Assembly: GCA_017394835.1 (NCBI GenBank)
Contig: JAFPXD010000049.1
Coordinates: forward strand, 1 to 32,595
From: Clostridia bacterium
GTDB taxonomy: Bacteria > Bacillota > Clostridia > Christensenellales > CAG-138
Length of the DNA: 32,595 nt
Reading direction: 5' to 3'
Both the position numbers and the translations under genes were made by a program. Below, piece after piece: positions 15,261 to 23,992 of the stretch (positions are counted from its first letter, which is position 1; each line of letters starts with the position of its first letter). The notes under the pieces were generated by a model. That model had not been told where the DNA came from. It saw nothing but the letters and a program-made list of their open reading frames with translations, and searched no databases.

Positions 15261-17579
15261 TCAGTTTTCCGCTCCGGGAGCGGGAGTCGCCTCGGAGGGA
15301 ATATCGCTCTCATGGGGATCGGGAGAGGGCGAGGGAGTCACGTCCGGAATGAGCTCCTCCGTGGGATCCATGCTGATAAGCTCGCGGGCTATGTCGAATT
15401 TCAGATTTCTGAAGGGATCGGTCGTGGGTATCTCGAGCATTACGAGCACAAGCAGCTCGTCCTCTTCGGCAACGTCAACGCGGTAGCCTATGAACCACGA
15501 TACCTCGCGCTTCTTGGAGCTGCCTATTTCCGCCGTGCCCGTTTTCCCCGCGACGGTCACGTTCCTTGCCCTCAGGAAGCGGCCCGTGCCGAGCCCGGTG
15601 CGGTCCATTATGGCACGCAGCATCGGGTCGAGCGTATCAACGGTGCTCTGCTGTATCGCGTTTTGCTTCCAGACCTTGCTTTCAAAGGTCTCCACGGGGG
15701 CGTATTCGGTGCCTTCCGTCCTGTAAAGCGATTTGGCAAGCCGCGGCGTCATCATGGTGCCGCCGTTGCGGAACGCGCTGTACATCGCGGCAAGCTGTAT
15801 GGGCGATATGGTCACCTGGCCCTGACCGTAGCCGGTCTCCGCTATGGAACGGGTATTCCAATAGTTCTCGGTATCGTACCTGACCTTCAGCGTGGAGCGG
15901 GCGACGCTCAGCTCGAACGGGAAGCTCTGCTCAAAGCCGATGCCGCGCAGATAGGTGAAGAAGGGTTCTTCGCCCATCATAAGGGCAAGATCGGCAAAAT
16001 AGATGTTATCGGAATGCAGAAGGCCGTTCGCCATGTTGAGCGGCTCCTGACGGTTCTTTATCTCGGTGCGCTTGATGGGCGGCCATACCCACCTGCCGTA
16101 ATTGGTGGGGGTCCAGTAATCCTTGACTATATTCCCCGTGAACACGTGATCGGGGGTAACGTAACCCAGGTCGAGCGCGGCGGAGGCGGTAAACACCTTC
16201 ATTGAGGATCCCGGAGGATACAGGCCCAGAGTGTTGCGGTTCTGGAGCGGATTGTTGGGCGCTTCCTTCAATGATTCGTAATATCCGGGCTCGGCATGGA
16301 TCGCCATTTTGTTGAGATCGTATTCGGGGTAGGAGAGGAGCGCCTTCAGCTCCCCCGTGACGGGGTTCATCACAACGACGGCGCCCGCGTTGTCTTCACC
16401 CCAAAGCACAAGATCCATGACCTGCTTCGCCCTGCGCTGGAGATCCATATCTATCGTGAGCTCAAGATCTGCGCCGTGTTCCACGGGCTTGCGATAGACC
16501 GTCGAAACGAGCGCGCCTTCCGAATTGCGGATGGTGATATTGAGCCCGTCCTTGCCGCGGAGGGTCTTTTCGTAAGCCTTTTCTATGCCCGATCTGCCGA
16601 CGAGCGAGTGGATGGAGTAGAGGCCGTCCGTTTCGGTGCGCCCCTCGTTCAGCGCCTCAAGCTCGCCTTCCTCCGCATAGCCTATATAGCCGATGGTGTG
16701 CGCCAGAAGCTCTCCCTGAGGATAGATGCGATCTACGCCGTAATTCAGTATTATGCGAGCGCCTTCGAGCCTGTCCAGCGCCTCGTGAATATCGGGAGTG
16801 AGCTCGTTGTCGTTGAGCTGAGCCAGCAGCACGTTGCGGCTCTTCGCGTTGTCGAACTTTTCCTTTACCGCATCGGGCTCCATGCCGAGTATTTCGGAAA
16901 CGGCGGCTGTAAAATCATCCAGATCGGGAATATCGTCAACGTCGCCTATCACGGCGTTCAGCGTGACGGTCTGGGCCAGCAGCTCGCCGGAAGCGATTAT
17001 ATCACCGCGCCTTGCGGCGACGGTACTGATCCTCACGCTGTCGCCCCAACTCATGCCGGGGAATATGAGCGAGGGCTCCCATGCGACCTTCGCCGCGCCG
17101 TCCTCGTTCACGATCCTAATCTCATACTCGTTGACGAGATCCCCCGCAAGCTCACTCACGTAATCGGCGGAATAGCGGATGATGCGGTCGTCCCCATCCC
17201 ATTCGGCGGAGAGCTTTTCATACTTTACCTCGCTCACGCGGATGGCCGAGAATATGTCGCTGTATTTGGCGACGAAATCGGAATGCACCATGAAATTCGT
17301 GGGGTAGGGAGTGGGGGTGGGAACGATGGTGGGATAGGGGGTCTCGTTCCTGCGGTGCTCCTCCTGCTTGGCTTCGGGAGTGGGGGTGGGCATGGAGGAA
17401 GACGCCCTCGAAACGAGCGAGAACGCCTTTTCATAATCGAATGCCGCTATCGCGCCCATGAATTCCTCAAAGCAGGCTTCGGCGGGAGCGGGATCCTTCG
17501 GCTTGCAGCCCGCAAAAAGGGAAAGGACCATTGAACAAAGCAGTATGAGCGTAACGGCGGATCTATATAAACTCTTCAT
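15261..17579 (-). CDS. Class B penicillin-binding protein (peptidoglycan transpeptidase), lipoprotein type
   Basis: 772-aa cell-wall cross-linking enzyme. The N-terminus is a lipoprotein signal, LSLFAGC (C25), instead of the usual uncleaved membrane helix. A MecA-N/NTF2-like domain follows (about 33-165), interrupted near 63-95 by a Pro/Thr-rich stretch with PTPTPE and PTPYPT. Then comes a PBP dimerisation domain (about 185-360) and a transpeptidase domain with SSMK (S458, K461), SDN (523-525) and KTG (679-681). A Pro/Ser/Glu tail ends the protein. All catalytic motifs are intact. The domain set resembles PBP3 / PBP2a-type enzymes, which often have low beta-lactam affinity, but that cannot be read from sequence. 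The start has AGAGG 7 bases upstream. It heads the operon with ftsK. Confidence 0.95.
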   Translation of the reverse strand: MKSLYRSAVTLILLCSMVLSLFAGCKPKDPAPAEACFEEFMGAIAAFDYEKAFSLVSRASSSMPTPTPEAKQEEHRRNETPYPTIVPTPTPYPTNFMVHSDFVAKYSDIFSAIRVSEVKYEKLSAEWDGDDRIIRYSADYVSELAGDLVNEYEIRIVNEDGAAKVAWEPSLIFPGMSWGDSVRISTVAARRGDIIASGELLAQTVTLNAVIGDVDDIPDLDDFTAAVSEILGMEPDAVKEKFDNAKSRNVLLAQLNDNELTPDIHEALDRLEGARIILNYGVDRIYPQGELLAHTIGYIGYAEEGELEALNEGRTETDGLYSIHSLVGRSGIEKAYEKTLRGKDGLNITIRNSEGALVSTVYRKPVEHGADLELTIDMDLQRRAKQVMDLVLWGEDNAGAVVVMNPVTGELKALLSYPEYDLNKMAIHAEPGYYESLKEAPNNPLQNRNTLGLYPPGSSMKVFTASAALDLGYVTPDHVFTGNIVKDYWTPTNYGRWVWPPIKRTEIKNRQEPLNMANGLLHSDNIYFADLALMMGEEPFFTYLRGIGFEQSFPFELSVARSTLKVRYDTENYWNTRSIAETGYGQGQVTISPIQLAAMYSAFRNGGTMMTPRLAKSLYRTEGTEYAPVETFESKVWKQNAIQQSTVDTLDPMLRAIMDRTGLGTGRFLRARNVTVAGKTGTAEIGSSKKREVSWFIGYRVDVAEEDELLVLVMLEIPTTDPFRNLKFDIARELISMDPTEELIPDVTPSPSPDPHESDIPSEATPAPGAEN

Positions 17580-17614
17580 TGCAGTACCTCTTGACCACAT
17601 TTTATACCAATTAT

Positions 17615-17643
17615 ATTATAACAGTTTTATACAGCCCTGTAAA
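17615..17643 (-). promoter_or_regulatory. Sigma-A promoter of the PBP-ftsK-rimO-pgsA-pncC operon
   Basis: On the minus strand: -35 TTTACA (17638-17643), 17-base spacer, -10 TATAAT (17615-17620), about 36 bases upstream of the PBP start. Confidence 0.85.
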
Positions 17644-17685
17644 TAGCCTGCCGGAAATATCGCCTTCGAATATGCAGGAAGCAAT

Positions 17686-17713
17686 AAAAAAGACGGGAGA
17701 CGTACATCTCCCG
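17686..17713 (-). terminator. Terminator of the GntR-guaB operon
   Basis: On the minus strand: stem CGGGAGA/TCTCCCG (17707-17713 with 17694-17700), 6-base loop, followed by TCTTTTTT. It lies just after the guaB stop at 17732. Confidence 0.92.
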
Positions 17714-17731
17714 CCATACAATATCCGGTTA

Positions 17732-19243
17732 TTATTTCTTGATTCCGAACGCCTTCTGCTCCTTGAGCACAACGTCGTGCGCGCCGCCCTCGATTATGGA
17801 GGTGGGGGAGACGAGCGTGAGCCTTGCGCCCTCGCGCAGCTCCTTTATGGTGAGCGCGCCGCAGTTGCACATGGTGGAGCGCACCTTCGCGAGCGTTACC
17901 ATCACGTTGTCATGCAGGGGGCCGGCATAGGGAACGTAGGAATCGACGCCCTCTTCAAAGGAAAGCTTCGAGCCGCCGCCCATATCGTAACGCTGCCAGT
18001 TGCGCGCCCTTGAGGAGCCCTCGCCCCAGTATTCCTTCATGTAGGAACCGTTCACCATGACCTTGTTGGTGGGGCTTTCGTCAAACCTTGCAAAATACCT
18101 GCCGAGCATGCAGAAATCCGCGCCCATCGCAAGCGCCAGCGTGATGTGATAATCCATGACTATGCCGCCGTCCGCGCAGATGGGAACGTAAACGCCCGTC
18201 TTCTTGAAATATTCGTCGCGCGCCTTGGCTACTTCCATAACGGCGGTCGCCTGACCGCGGCCGATACCCTTCGTTTCGCGGGTGATGCAGATCGAGCCGC
18301 CGCCGATTCCGACCTTTACGAAATCAGCGCCTGCTTCGGCAAGGAAGAGGAAGCCTTCGCGATCGACCACGTTGCCGGCGCCGCACTTTACGGTATCGCC
18401 GTACTTATCGCGGATCCATGCAAGGGTCTTCGCCTGCCATGCGGTGTAGCCTTCGGAAGAATCTATGCAGAGCACGTCCGCGCCTGCCTCGACAAGGGCG
18501 GGAACGCGGGTCTCGTAATCGCGGGAATTGATGCCCGCACCCACAACGTAGCGCTTATGGCTGTCAAGCAGCTCCATGGGGTTTTCCTTATGAACGTCGT
18601 AATCCTTGCGGAATACGAACGCGACCATATTGCCGTCCTTATCGACTATGGGCAGGGAGTTGAGCTTGTGATCCCAGATTATGTCGTTCGCTTCCTTGAG
18701 CGAAACGCCTTCGGGAGCGGTGACGAGGCGCTCTATGGGGGTCATGAAATTCTTGACCTTCTCATCGGGGGAGATGCGGGTGATGCGGTAATCGCGGCTC
18801 GTAACTACGCCCAAAAGCTTACCGGTGGAGCTTCCGTCATGGGTGACGGCAACGGTCGAATGCCCCGTCTTTTCCTTGAGCGCAACGAGATCGGCAACGG
18901 TCTGCTCGGGCGTTACGCAGGAATCGCTTACGGAGAAGCCCGCTTTATACGCCTTGACGCGCCTTACCATAGCCGCCTGGTTTTCGACGGACTGGGAGCC
19001 GAATATGAACGAAACGCCGCCCTCCCTCGCAAGCGCAACGGCGAGAGTATCGTTGGAAACGGACTGCATGATCGCCGAAACGAGGGGGATGTTCAGCGTG
19101 ATGGGGGGCTTTTCACCCTCGCGGAATTTTACAAGAGGAGTTTCAAGACTGGTGTTCTGCGGAGTGCATTCCTCGGAGGTGTAGTTGGGAATGAGCAGGT
19201 ACTCTCCGAAGGTATGGGAGGGTTCGTCATAGATGAACGGCAT
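17732..19243 (-). CDS. guaB: Inosine-5'-monophosphate dehydrogenase
   Basis: 503-aa enzyme oxidising IMP to XMP with NAD, the first committed step to GMP. The TIM barrel is interrupted by a tandem CBS (Bateman) domain at about 98-215. The catalytic loop is [12 protein letters not shown], with the nucleophile C319. DGGI and a C-terminal flap region with [16 protein letters not shown] follow. The version with '[10 protein letters not shown]' and about 500 residues is one found in several Clostridia and differs from the B. subtilis form. The ATG at 19243 is chosen over an in-frame TTG at 19249 because GGAG lies 9 bases before it. It is 20 bases after the GntR gene and in its operon. Confidence 0.97.
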   Translation of the reverse strand: MPFIYDEPSHTFGEYLLIPNYTSEECTPQNTSLETPLVKFREGEKPPITLNIPLVSAIMQSVSNDTLAVALAREGGVSFIFGSQSVENQAAMVRRVKAYKAGFSVSDSCVTPEQTVADLVALKEKTGHSTVAVTHDGSSTGKLLGVVTSRDYRITRISPDEKVKNFMTPIERLVTAPEGVSLKEANDIIWDHKLNSLPIVDKDGNMVAFVFRKDYDVHKENPMELLDSHKRYVVGAGINSRDYETRVPALVEAGADVLCIDSSEGYTAWQAKTLAWIRDKYGDTVKCGAGNVVDREGFLFLAEAGADFVKVGIGGGSICITRETKGIGRGQATAVMEVAKARDEYFKKTGVYVPICADGGIVMDYHITLALAMGADFCMLGRYFARFDESPTNKVMVNGSYMKEYWGEGSSRARNWQRYDMGGGSKLSFEEGVDSYVPYAGPLHDNVMVTLAKVRSTMCNCGALTIKELREGARLTLVSPTSIIEGGAHDVVLKEQKAFGIKK

Positions 19244-19263
19244 ATTCAAAAGCTCCTTTCGAC

Positions 19264-19998
19264 TTATATTTTTCTTCTTACAACGTTGTGAGCGATAACG
19301 CCGTCAACGTAGAACTGGCGTGAATACATAACGGGCGTCCCGTCAAAATCGTAATCGACCTCGTCCATGAAAAGGAGGGGGGTGCCTTCCGAAACGCCGA
19401 GCCGCGAAGCGACGTTCGCCCTTGCGGCGGCGGGGCGGATCTCGGTCACGTCAAGGTATGCGTCCCTGCGGCATTTTTCCTTCAGGAAAACGAAGATCGG
19501 CTGTTCGAGATCCATGTCGGAATAATCCTTATCCTTGATGAAAGCCTTGGGGATGTAATCCTCGCAGTAGATGACGGGCTTGCCGTCCGCCGTGACGATG
19601 CGGGAAACGAAGAGCATTTCATCAGTCCTGCCTATGCCGAGCTTCTGCGCGGCGGAGGCGGAAAGCACCGAGGAGACCTTTACGAGCTTTTCCGCGGGCT
19701 TGCAGCCGGAGCGGCGGACCATCTCCATGAACTCTATCTCAAGATCCATGCGGACGGGCACGTTCAGCACGTGGCGGTTTATAATGGTGCCGAGCCCCTG
19801 CCTGCGGCTTATGAACCCTTCGCGCTCGAGCTCCGCCAAGCTGTCGCGGAGCTGGGTGCGGCTTATGTCAAGCTCCTGCGCGAGCGCGGATTCGCGCGGC
19901 AGGCGGGCGTTTTCACGGTACGCGCCGAAGCGCATCTCATAAAGGAGCCGTTCCTGTACGGAAAGCTCTTCGATATTGGTTTCGGGATGCTCGTCCAT
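19264..19998 (-). CDS. GntR-family regulator (HutC/UTRA type)
   Basis: 244-aa transcription factor. An N-terminal winged helix (about 10-75) contains the family pattern [20 protein letters not shown] and [22 protein letters not shown]-terminal UTRA ligand-binding domain (about 95-240) follows, with [18 protein letters not shown] and a final Y-S-R-Q-F-Y. The start at 19998 has AAGGGGG about 5 bases upstream; 29 extra upstream codons would run over the operator and are rejected. It is co-transcribed with guaB, and a palindrome sits on the predicted start point. Autoregulation and control of guaB by a purine-type ligand is plausible but inferred. Confidence 0.9.
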   Translation of the reverse strand: MDEHPETNIEELSVQERLLYEMRFGAYRENARLPRESALAQELDISRTQLRDSLAELEREGFISRRQGLGTIINRHVLNVPVRMDLEIEFMEMVRRSGCKPAEKLVKVSSVLSASAAQKLGIGRTDEMLFVSRIVTADGKPVIYCEDYIPKAFIKDKDYSDMDLEQPIFVFLKEKCRRDAYLDVTEIRPAAARANVASRLGVSEGTPLLFMDEVDYDFDGTPVMYSRQFYVDGVIAHNVVRRKI

Positions 19999-20063
19999 TT
20001 TTCCCCCTTTAAGCTTCGTCCTATAAAAAAGACGGGTGCGGCACTCGCGCCCTCGGGATACGG

Positions 20064-20080
20064 AATAGGTATTACCTATT
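20064..20080. promoter_or_regulatory. Palindromic operator on the GntR-guaB start point
   Basis: A 17-base perfect palindrome, AATAGGTA-T-TACCTATT. It begins seven bases downstream of the -10 box of the GntR promoter, so it covers the expected start point. Its core GGTATTACC has the GT...AC half-sites seen in operators of the HutC branch of GntR regulators. A GGTATC half-site also lies in the -10 region. Confidence 0.75.
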
Positions 20081-20086
20081 TGCAAA

Positions 20087-20115
20087 ATGATACCACCTCG
20101 GGACGGATATGTAAA
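20087..20115 (-). promoter_or_regulatory. Sigma-A promoter of the GntR-guaB operon
   Basis: On the minus strand: -35 TTTACA (20110-20115), 17-base spacer, -10 TATCAT (20087-20092). Confidence 0.8.
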
Positions 20116-20151
20116 GGGGCAAAAAGCTATATATTTTTTGAAAAATCACCG

Positions 20152-20955
20152 TTATCGCGGCAAAAGCCCGCAAAGCCGCACGAAGTCTTCGGGGGATAAC
20201 GCCTCTGCCCTTACGGAGGGGGCGAGCCCGGCCCTGTTTATAAGCTCCGCGGCGTCCGTTCGGGCAAGACCCATGCCCGAAAGATTGTTTGCCAAAGTCT
20301 TGCGCCTCATACGGAAAGCGCACTTCAAAAGCGTTTCGAGCCCTTCGGGCGTTTCGGCCCCGTTCCTGTCAAACACAAGCACGGATGAACTAACCTCCGG
20401 CTGGGGGAAATACGATGCGGGGCTGAGCTCCAGCGCCGTGCGTATCTCATACCGAAGGCGCGAAAGCACTGTGAGAGGTCCGTAATTCTTTGAACCGGGC
20501 TCCGCAAAGAAGCGGTCCGCGGCTTCCTTCTGCATCATGAGCACCATGCGGCGGATGGGCAGCTTTGAGCTCACGAGCCTCATTACGGTCGGGCTCGTTA
20601 TGTAATAGGGCAGATTTCCGCAGACCGCGATCTCGCCGCCGAGCCTTTCCGCTATCCCCTCGAGATCCGCCTTCAGCACGTCGGCGTTCACGACGGAGGC
20701 GTTTGCGGGAAGCAGCCCCTCGAGCACTCCGCAGAGCGCGTGGTCGAGCTCTATCGCGGCAAGGGGAAGCCCCGTCTCGGCAAGCGGAAGGGTGATCGCG
20801 CCGAGCCCCGGCCCTATCTCGATAATGGGAAGCCCCGGCTCGGAAGCAAGCGCGGCTATCCGCTCTATCGCGGCGCCGTCGCTTAAAAAGTTCTGCCCCA
20901 AGGCTTTATTGGGGTTCAGTCCGTGTTCAGATAAAAGTTCCTTGACGCTCTTCAT
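20152..20955 (-). CDS. rsmA: 16S rRNA dimethyladenosine transferase
   Basis: 267-aa SAM-dependent enzyme (KsgA) that dimethylates the two adjacent adenines in helix 45 of 16S rRNA, a late step in 30S assembly. KALGQNFL at the N-terminus, the SAM-binding EIGPGLGAIT (about 46-55) and the catalytic NLPYYI (114-119) are present. A C-terminal helical domain starts near 200. GGAGG lies 4 bases before the ATG at 20955, which is 10 bases after rsmF. No convincing terminator was found before the GntR promoter. Confidence 0.97.
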   Translation of the reverse strand: MKSVKELLSEHGLNPNKALGQNFLSDGAAIERIAALASEPGLPIIEIGPGLGAITLPLAETGLPLAAIELDHALCGVLEGLLPANASVVNADVLKADLEGIAERLGGEIAVCGNLPYYITSPTVMRLVSSKLPIRRMVLMMQKEAADRFFAEPGSKNYGPLTVLSRLRYEIRTALELSPASYFPQPEVSSSVLVFDRNGAETPEGLETLLKCAFRMRRKTLANNLSGMGLARTDAAELINRAGLAPSVRAEALSPEDFVRLCGLLPR

Positions 20956-20965
20956 GAAGCCTCCG

Positions 20966-22291
20966 TCAGCGATTGATATAAAGCCCCTTGGGCAGATGGT
21001 TTTTCATCGTTCCGGCGACAGCCTTGCCGAATCCGAGGGGGTAAGCCCCTTCGCCCGCCTTAACACAGACGGCCGCCCACCCGCGCATATTTTCGGGGCA
21101 GGGGACGGTGTTCCCCGCAAGGAACGCGAAAAGCCGCTCGTCTTCGGGCTCGAACTCTATCCGGCGCGTGAATTCCGCTCCCAAAGCCGCCATGAAGAAG
21201 GTGTGCGAAGGCTCGAATCGCCCTTTGCGCATCTCGCCCATATCCACTCCGCACGCGACGGGGCGGAGCGAAAGCACCTCCGCGGGCATATCGCGGGGAA
21301 TGAGCTTTATCCTTTCTCCGGCGGAAACGAGCGCGCCCTCCGGCAGACCGTTTTCAAGCAGATCCTCCGCAAAACCGCCTACCGCCGCAAGCGCCGCTTT
21401 ATCGCGCAGCTCCGGTATCCGCCTTGCGGAAGGGGCGGGGGAACGCTCGCCCGCGCGCCGCAGACGGCACACGAAATGCCCCTCCCCGCAGGAGGAGTGG
21501 GGATAGAGCCTTTCCATGATCTCAACCGAAAAATCCGCGTGCTTGCTGATAAAGGCTTCTATCACTCCTTCGTTTTCATCGGGGGAGAACGTGCACGTGG
21601 AATAGACGATCGCGCCGCCGGGAGCAACACAATCGGCCGCGCTTTCCATTATGAGCTTCTGCCTTTCGGCGCAGGCGGCGACGTGCTCCGGCGACCATTC
21701 GAGTATCGCGGTCTCGTCCTTGCGGAACATCCCTTCGCCGGAACAGGGGGCGTCAACGAGCACCGTATCGAAAAATCCGGGCAGCGCGGCGGCGATCCTG
21801 TCCGGCCGCTCGCATATGACGGCGGCGTTGGGGAGGCCGAGGCGTTCCGTATTCTGCGCCAGAAGCCTCGCGCGCTTGGGCACTATCTCGTTGGCTATTA
21901 TAACGCCCCTGCCGCGCATTCGGGCTGCGGCTCCGCCCGTCTTTCCGCCCGGCGCGGCGCACATGTCGAGCACCCGCAGACCGGAATCGTCCGCTCCGCA
22001 AAAAGCCGTCGAACTCATTGCGGAAGGCTCCTGCATGTAAAAGAGCCCCGCGGCGTGATAGGGATGCTTCCCCACGTTTTCAGCGCCCTGAATGACGAAA
22101 CCCTCGTCAATAATGCCTGCTTTTTGAAGCGAATAGGGAGAGTGCGCCACAAATTCGTCAATACCGATCTTGAGCGTATTGACACGAAGCCCCCTTTTGG
22201 GGGGCTCGTCGAAGCAGGCGATGAAATCGGGGTAGGAGGCCCCGAGCTGCGCCCGCATGCGTTCTTTGAATTGTTCGGGAAGCTGCGGCAT
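20966..22291 (-). CDS. rsmF: rRNA cytosine-C5-methyltransferase (RsmF/NOL1-NOP2-Sun family)
   Basis: 441-aa SAM-dependent m5C methyltransferase. It has an N-terminal PUA-like/N1 region with RGLRVNT, and SAM-binding CAAPGGKT (111-118). The two catalytic cysteines are in DAPCSGEGMFRK (C183, release) and YSTCTFSPDENE (C233, nucleophile). The C-terminal extension with GHFVCRL and the PUA-like end matches the RsmF type of Bacillota rather than RsmB. The start is one base after the stop of a secreted dockerin protein (TGA-T-ATG), an odd partnership. The exact rRNA position is not predictable from sequence. Confidence 0.93.
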   Translation of the reverse strand: MPQLPEQFKERMRAQLGASYPDFIACFDEPPKRGLRVNTLKIGIDEFVAHSPYSLQKAGIIDEGFVIQGAENVGKHPYHAAGLFYMQEPSAMSSTAFCGADDSGLRVLDMCAAPGGKTGGAAARMRGRGVIIANEIVPKRARLLAQNTERLGLPNAAVICERPDRIAAALPGFFDTVLVDAPCSGEGMFRKDETAILEWSPEHVAACAERQKLIMESAADCVAPGGAIVYSTCTFSPDENEGVIEAFISKHADFSVEIMERLYPHSSCGEGHFVCRLRRAGERSPAPSARRIPELRDKAALAAVGGFAEDLLENGLPEGALVSAGERIKLIPRDMPAEVLSLRPVACGVDMGEMRKGRFEPSHTFFMAALGAEFTRRIEFEPEDERLFAFLAGNTVPCPENMRGWAAVCVKAGEGAYPLGFGKAVAGTMKNHLPKGLYINR

Positions 22292-22292
22292 A

Positions 22293-23576
22293 TCAAAGAT
22301 GGTCTATCAGATCCAGCGTATAGCGGAGGATCAGCAGCGCGTCGTCCGCGCCGTAACACGAATCGTTGGTCACGTCGGCAACGGAAAGATCGAGCATCGA
22401 AGCGGAAGCCAGCTCCATGCAGTACCTCAGCATGAGCAGCGCGTCGTCGCCCATAACGACGCCGTCGGAATTAACGTCGCCCATCAGCGCCTGAGGAGTG
22501 GGAGTAGGCGTGGGCGTCGGCGTGGGCGTGGGAGTAGGAGTGGGCGTTGGCGTAGGAGTAGGCGTGGGAGTGGGAGTAGGCGTCGGCGTGGGAGTGGGCG
22601 TCGGCTCGGTGAAATGCGCGGTATAATGCTGCGCCGAGCCGGTCATGGCAAGGTGCATATCCGCGGCGGTACCCGCCTGCGCTGAACCTTCGTACCAGCC
22701 CAAAAAGCTTTCGCCCTCGGCGGGTTTTGCGGCGGCATAGGTCGCAAGGCCGCTCCCGTCGTAAAGGGATTTTGTGCCTACGTAGCCGTTGCCGAGCGCA
22801 TCCAGAACGAACGAGACTCCGCCGTTCAGCACGGAAATATCAAGGCTCCTCATGCGGTTGTTGAAGCAGACAAGCGTCTGCAGCGAGGTCAGATGCGAAA
22901 GCTCCAGCGAGGTGATGAGATTTGTTTTGCAGTTGAGCTCGGTCAGGCGGACGTTGGCGGAAAGATCGAGGCTCGTCAGCTCGTTGTTGGTGCAGCGCAG
23001 CACAGTAAGAAGGACGTTTCGCGAAACGTCGAGCGAGCTTATGCCATTATAGGAGCAGTCGAACGAGGTGAGCTTGGTGTTGGCGGAAATATCCGGATCG
23101 TGGATATTGTTCTTCGACAGCCAGAGCAGCTCGAGGTTCGTGCAGGAGGAAACGTCGATCGAAGTCAGCTTGTTGCCCGTGAGATCGAGCGTTTTGAGCG
23201 CGGTGCAGCCGGAAAAATCGACCGCGCTAATAAAGCAGTCCGTCGCGACGACCTTGTTAAGCGAGGTGCAGCCCGAAAGATCGAGCGCGCCCGATACGTT
23301 CCAGCCGAGATCGGAAAAAGTGATCTGCCTGAGCCTTCCCGCGCTCGTCCATGTGCAGGAGCCCCAAGTGGAAGGATCGTCTGCATCGTAGCCGGAGCCG
23401 TTTATCGCAATGCCGTTGACAAAAGAAGCGTCGCTCACGGTCTCGAAAAAAAGCTTGAGCTTTTCAACGTCGTGAGAGTTGTAATCCTCGGCGGAGAGGG
23501 CGAGGGCGGGCAGCGCCGCGATGAGCATTGCGGCGATAACAAAAGCGGCAATAACGCGCCGCAGGGTCATTTTCAT
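22293..23576 (-). CDS. Secreted leucine-rich-repeat protein with (PT)n linker and dockerin domain
   Basis: 427-aa secreted protein. A signal peptide (about 1-29, ending near ALS-AED) is followed by LRRs of the short 'L.LSGCTSL..' and 'LTSLDLS.N..L' type (about 70-275) and a small InlB-B-like repeat (about 275-320). A pure Pro-Thr linker of 37 residues (325-361) leads to a type I dockerin (about 365-427) with two calcium-loop helices, DVNSDGVVMGDDALLMLRY and ADVTNDSCYGADDALLILRY. Dockerins bind cohesins; no cohesin gene is in the window. GGAGG lies 5 bases before the ATG at 23576. It is first in an operon with rsmF and rsmA. Surface display or scaffold docking is inferred. Confidence 0.93.
   Translation of the reverse strand: MKMTLRRVIAAFVIAAMLIAALPALALSAEDYNSHDVEKLKLFFETVSDASFVNGIAINGSGYDADDPSTWGSCTWTSAGRLRQITFSDLGWNVSGALDLSGCTSLNKVVATDCFISAVDFSGCTALKTLDLTGNKLTSIDVSSCTNLELLWLSKNNIHDPDISANTKLTSFDCSYNGISSLDVSRNVLLTVLRCTNNELTSLDLSANVRLTELNCKTNLITSLELSHLTSLQTLVCFNNRMRSLDISVLNGGVSFVLDALGNGYVGTKSLYDGSGLATYAAAKPAEGESFLGWYEGSAQAGTAADMHLAMTGSAQHYTAHFTEPTPTPTPTPTPTPTPTPTPTPTPTPTPTPTPTPTPTPQALMGDVNSDGVVMGDDALLMLRYCMELASASMLDLSVADVTNDSCYGADDALLILRYTLDLIDHL
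22494..22604 (-). repeat. Six-base tandem repeat coding for the Pro-Thr linker
   Basis: About 18 units of CCN-ACN (minus strand) over 111 bases. Third positions vary between units, so the array is degenerate at DNA level but perfect at protein level. This suggests selection on the protein. Slippage could change its length between strains. Confidence 0.9.
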
Positions 23577-23607
23577 AAAGTCCTCCGTGAAAAATCTGCT
23601 AACTCTT

Positions 23608-23637
23608 ATTATACAATGAAACGTTCCGCGCGGTCAA
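23608..23637 (-). promoter_or_regulatory. Sigma-A promoter of the LRR/dockerin-rsmF-rsmA operon
   Basis: On the minus strand: -35 TTGACC (23632-23637), 18-base spacer, -10 TATAAT (23608-23613). Confidence 0.82.
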
Positions 23638-23668
23638 CCGGAAAAAGCGGGAAACGGCGGCGGAAATC

Positions 23669-23690
23669 AAAAAAGCCCGCATAGACGGGC
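23669..23690 (-). terminator. Terminator of the rpsF-ssb-rpsR operon
   Basis: On the minus strand: stem GCCCG/CGGGC (23686-23690 with 23675-23679), 6-base loop, followed by TTTTTT. Confidence 0.9.
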
Positions 23691-23727
23691 CTTTAAGTCA
23701 ACATCATATCGGAATGGGTAAAGCCTT

Positions 23728-23970
23728 TTATTCGGCGACGTAGGGCAGCAGAGCTACCTGACGCGCTGTCTTGATGGCCTTTGCAAGAGTCCTCTGATGC
23801 TCGGCGCAAACGCCGCTCATACGACGGGGCATGATCTTGCCGCGCTCGGTGATGAACTTCCTCAGGCGGGCAGTATCCTTATAATCAATATGTTCTACCT
23901 TATCCACGCAGAACTGGCACACCTTGCGCCTGGACTTCTTGGGACGGGGCTTCATCTTGCGGTCTTCCAT
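23728..23970 (-). CDS. rpsR: 30S ribosomal protein S18
   Basis: 80-aa small-subunit protein that pairs with S6 on the platform. CQFC and [18 protein letters not shown] followed by [12 protein letters not shown] are hallmark segments; the CxxC with the later Cys suggests the zinc-binding (C+) form of S18. The ATG at 23970 is chosen because AAGGAG lies 8 bases before it; the upstream ATG at 23988 would place the ribosome site inside the gene. Last gene of the rpsF-ssb-rpsR operon, with a terminator after it. Confidence 0.98.
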   Translation of the reverse strand: MEDRKMKPRPKKSRRKVCQFCVDKVEHIDYKDTARLRKFITERGKIMPRRMSGVCAEHQRTLAKAIKTARQVALLPYVAE

Positions 23971-23992
23971 GACAGTATCTCCTTTCAATGAA

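Noticed and set aside
20792..22435. Long plus-strand open frame (547 codons) opposite rsmF
   Set aside because: Antisense shadow of a clear methyltransferase; composition is Arg/Gly/His-rich, no ribosome site and no family features. GC-rich codon use produces such frames.
22494..22604. Tandem array considered as CRISPR-like
   Set aside because: Six-base coding units with no spacers; it encodes a Pro-Thr linker.
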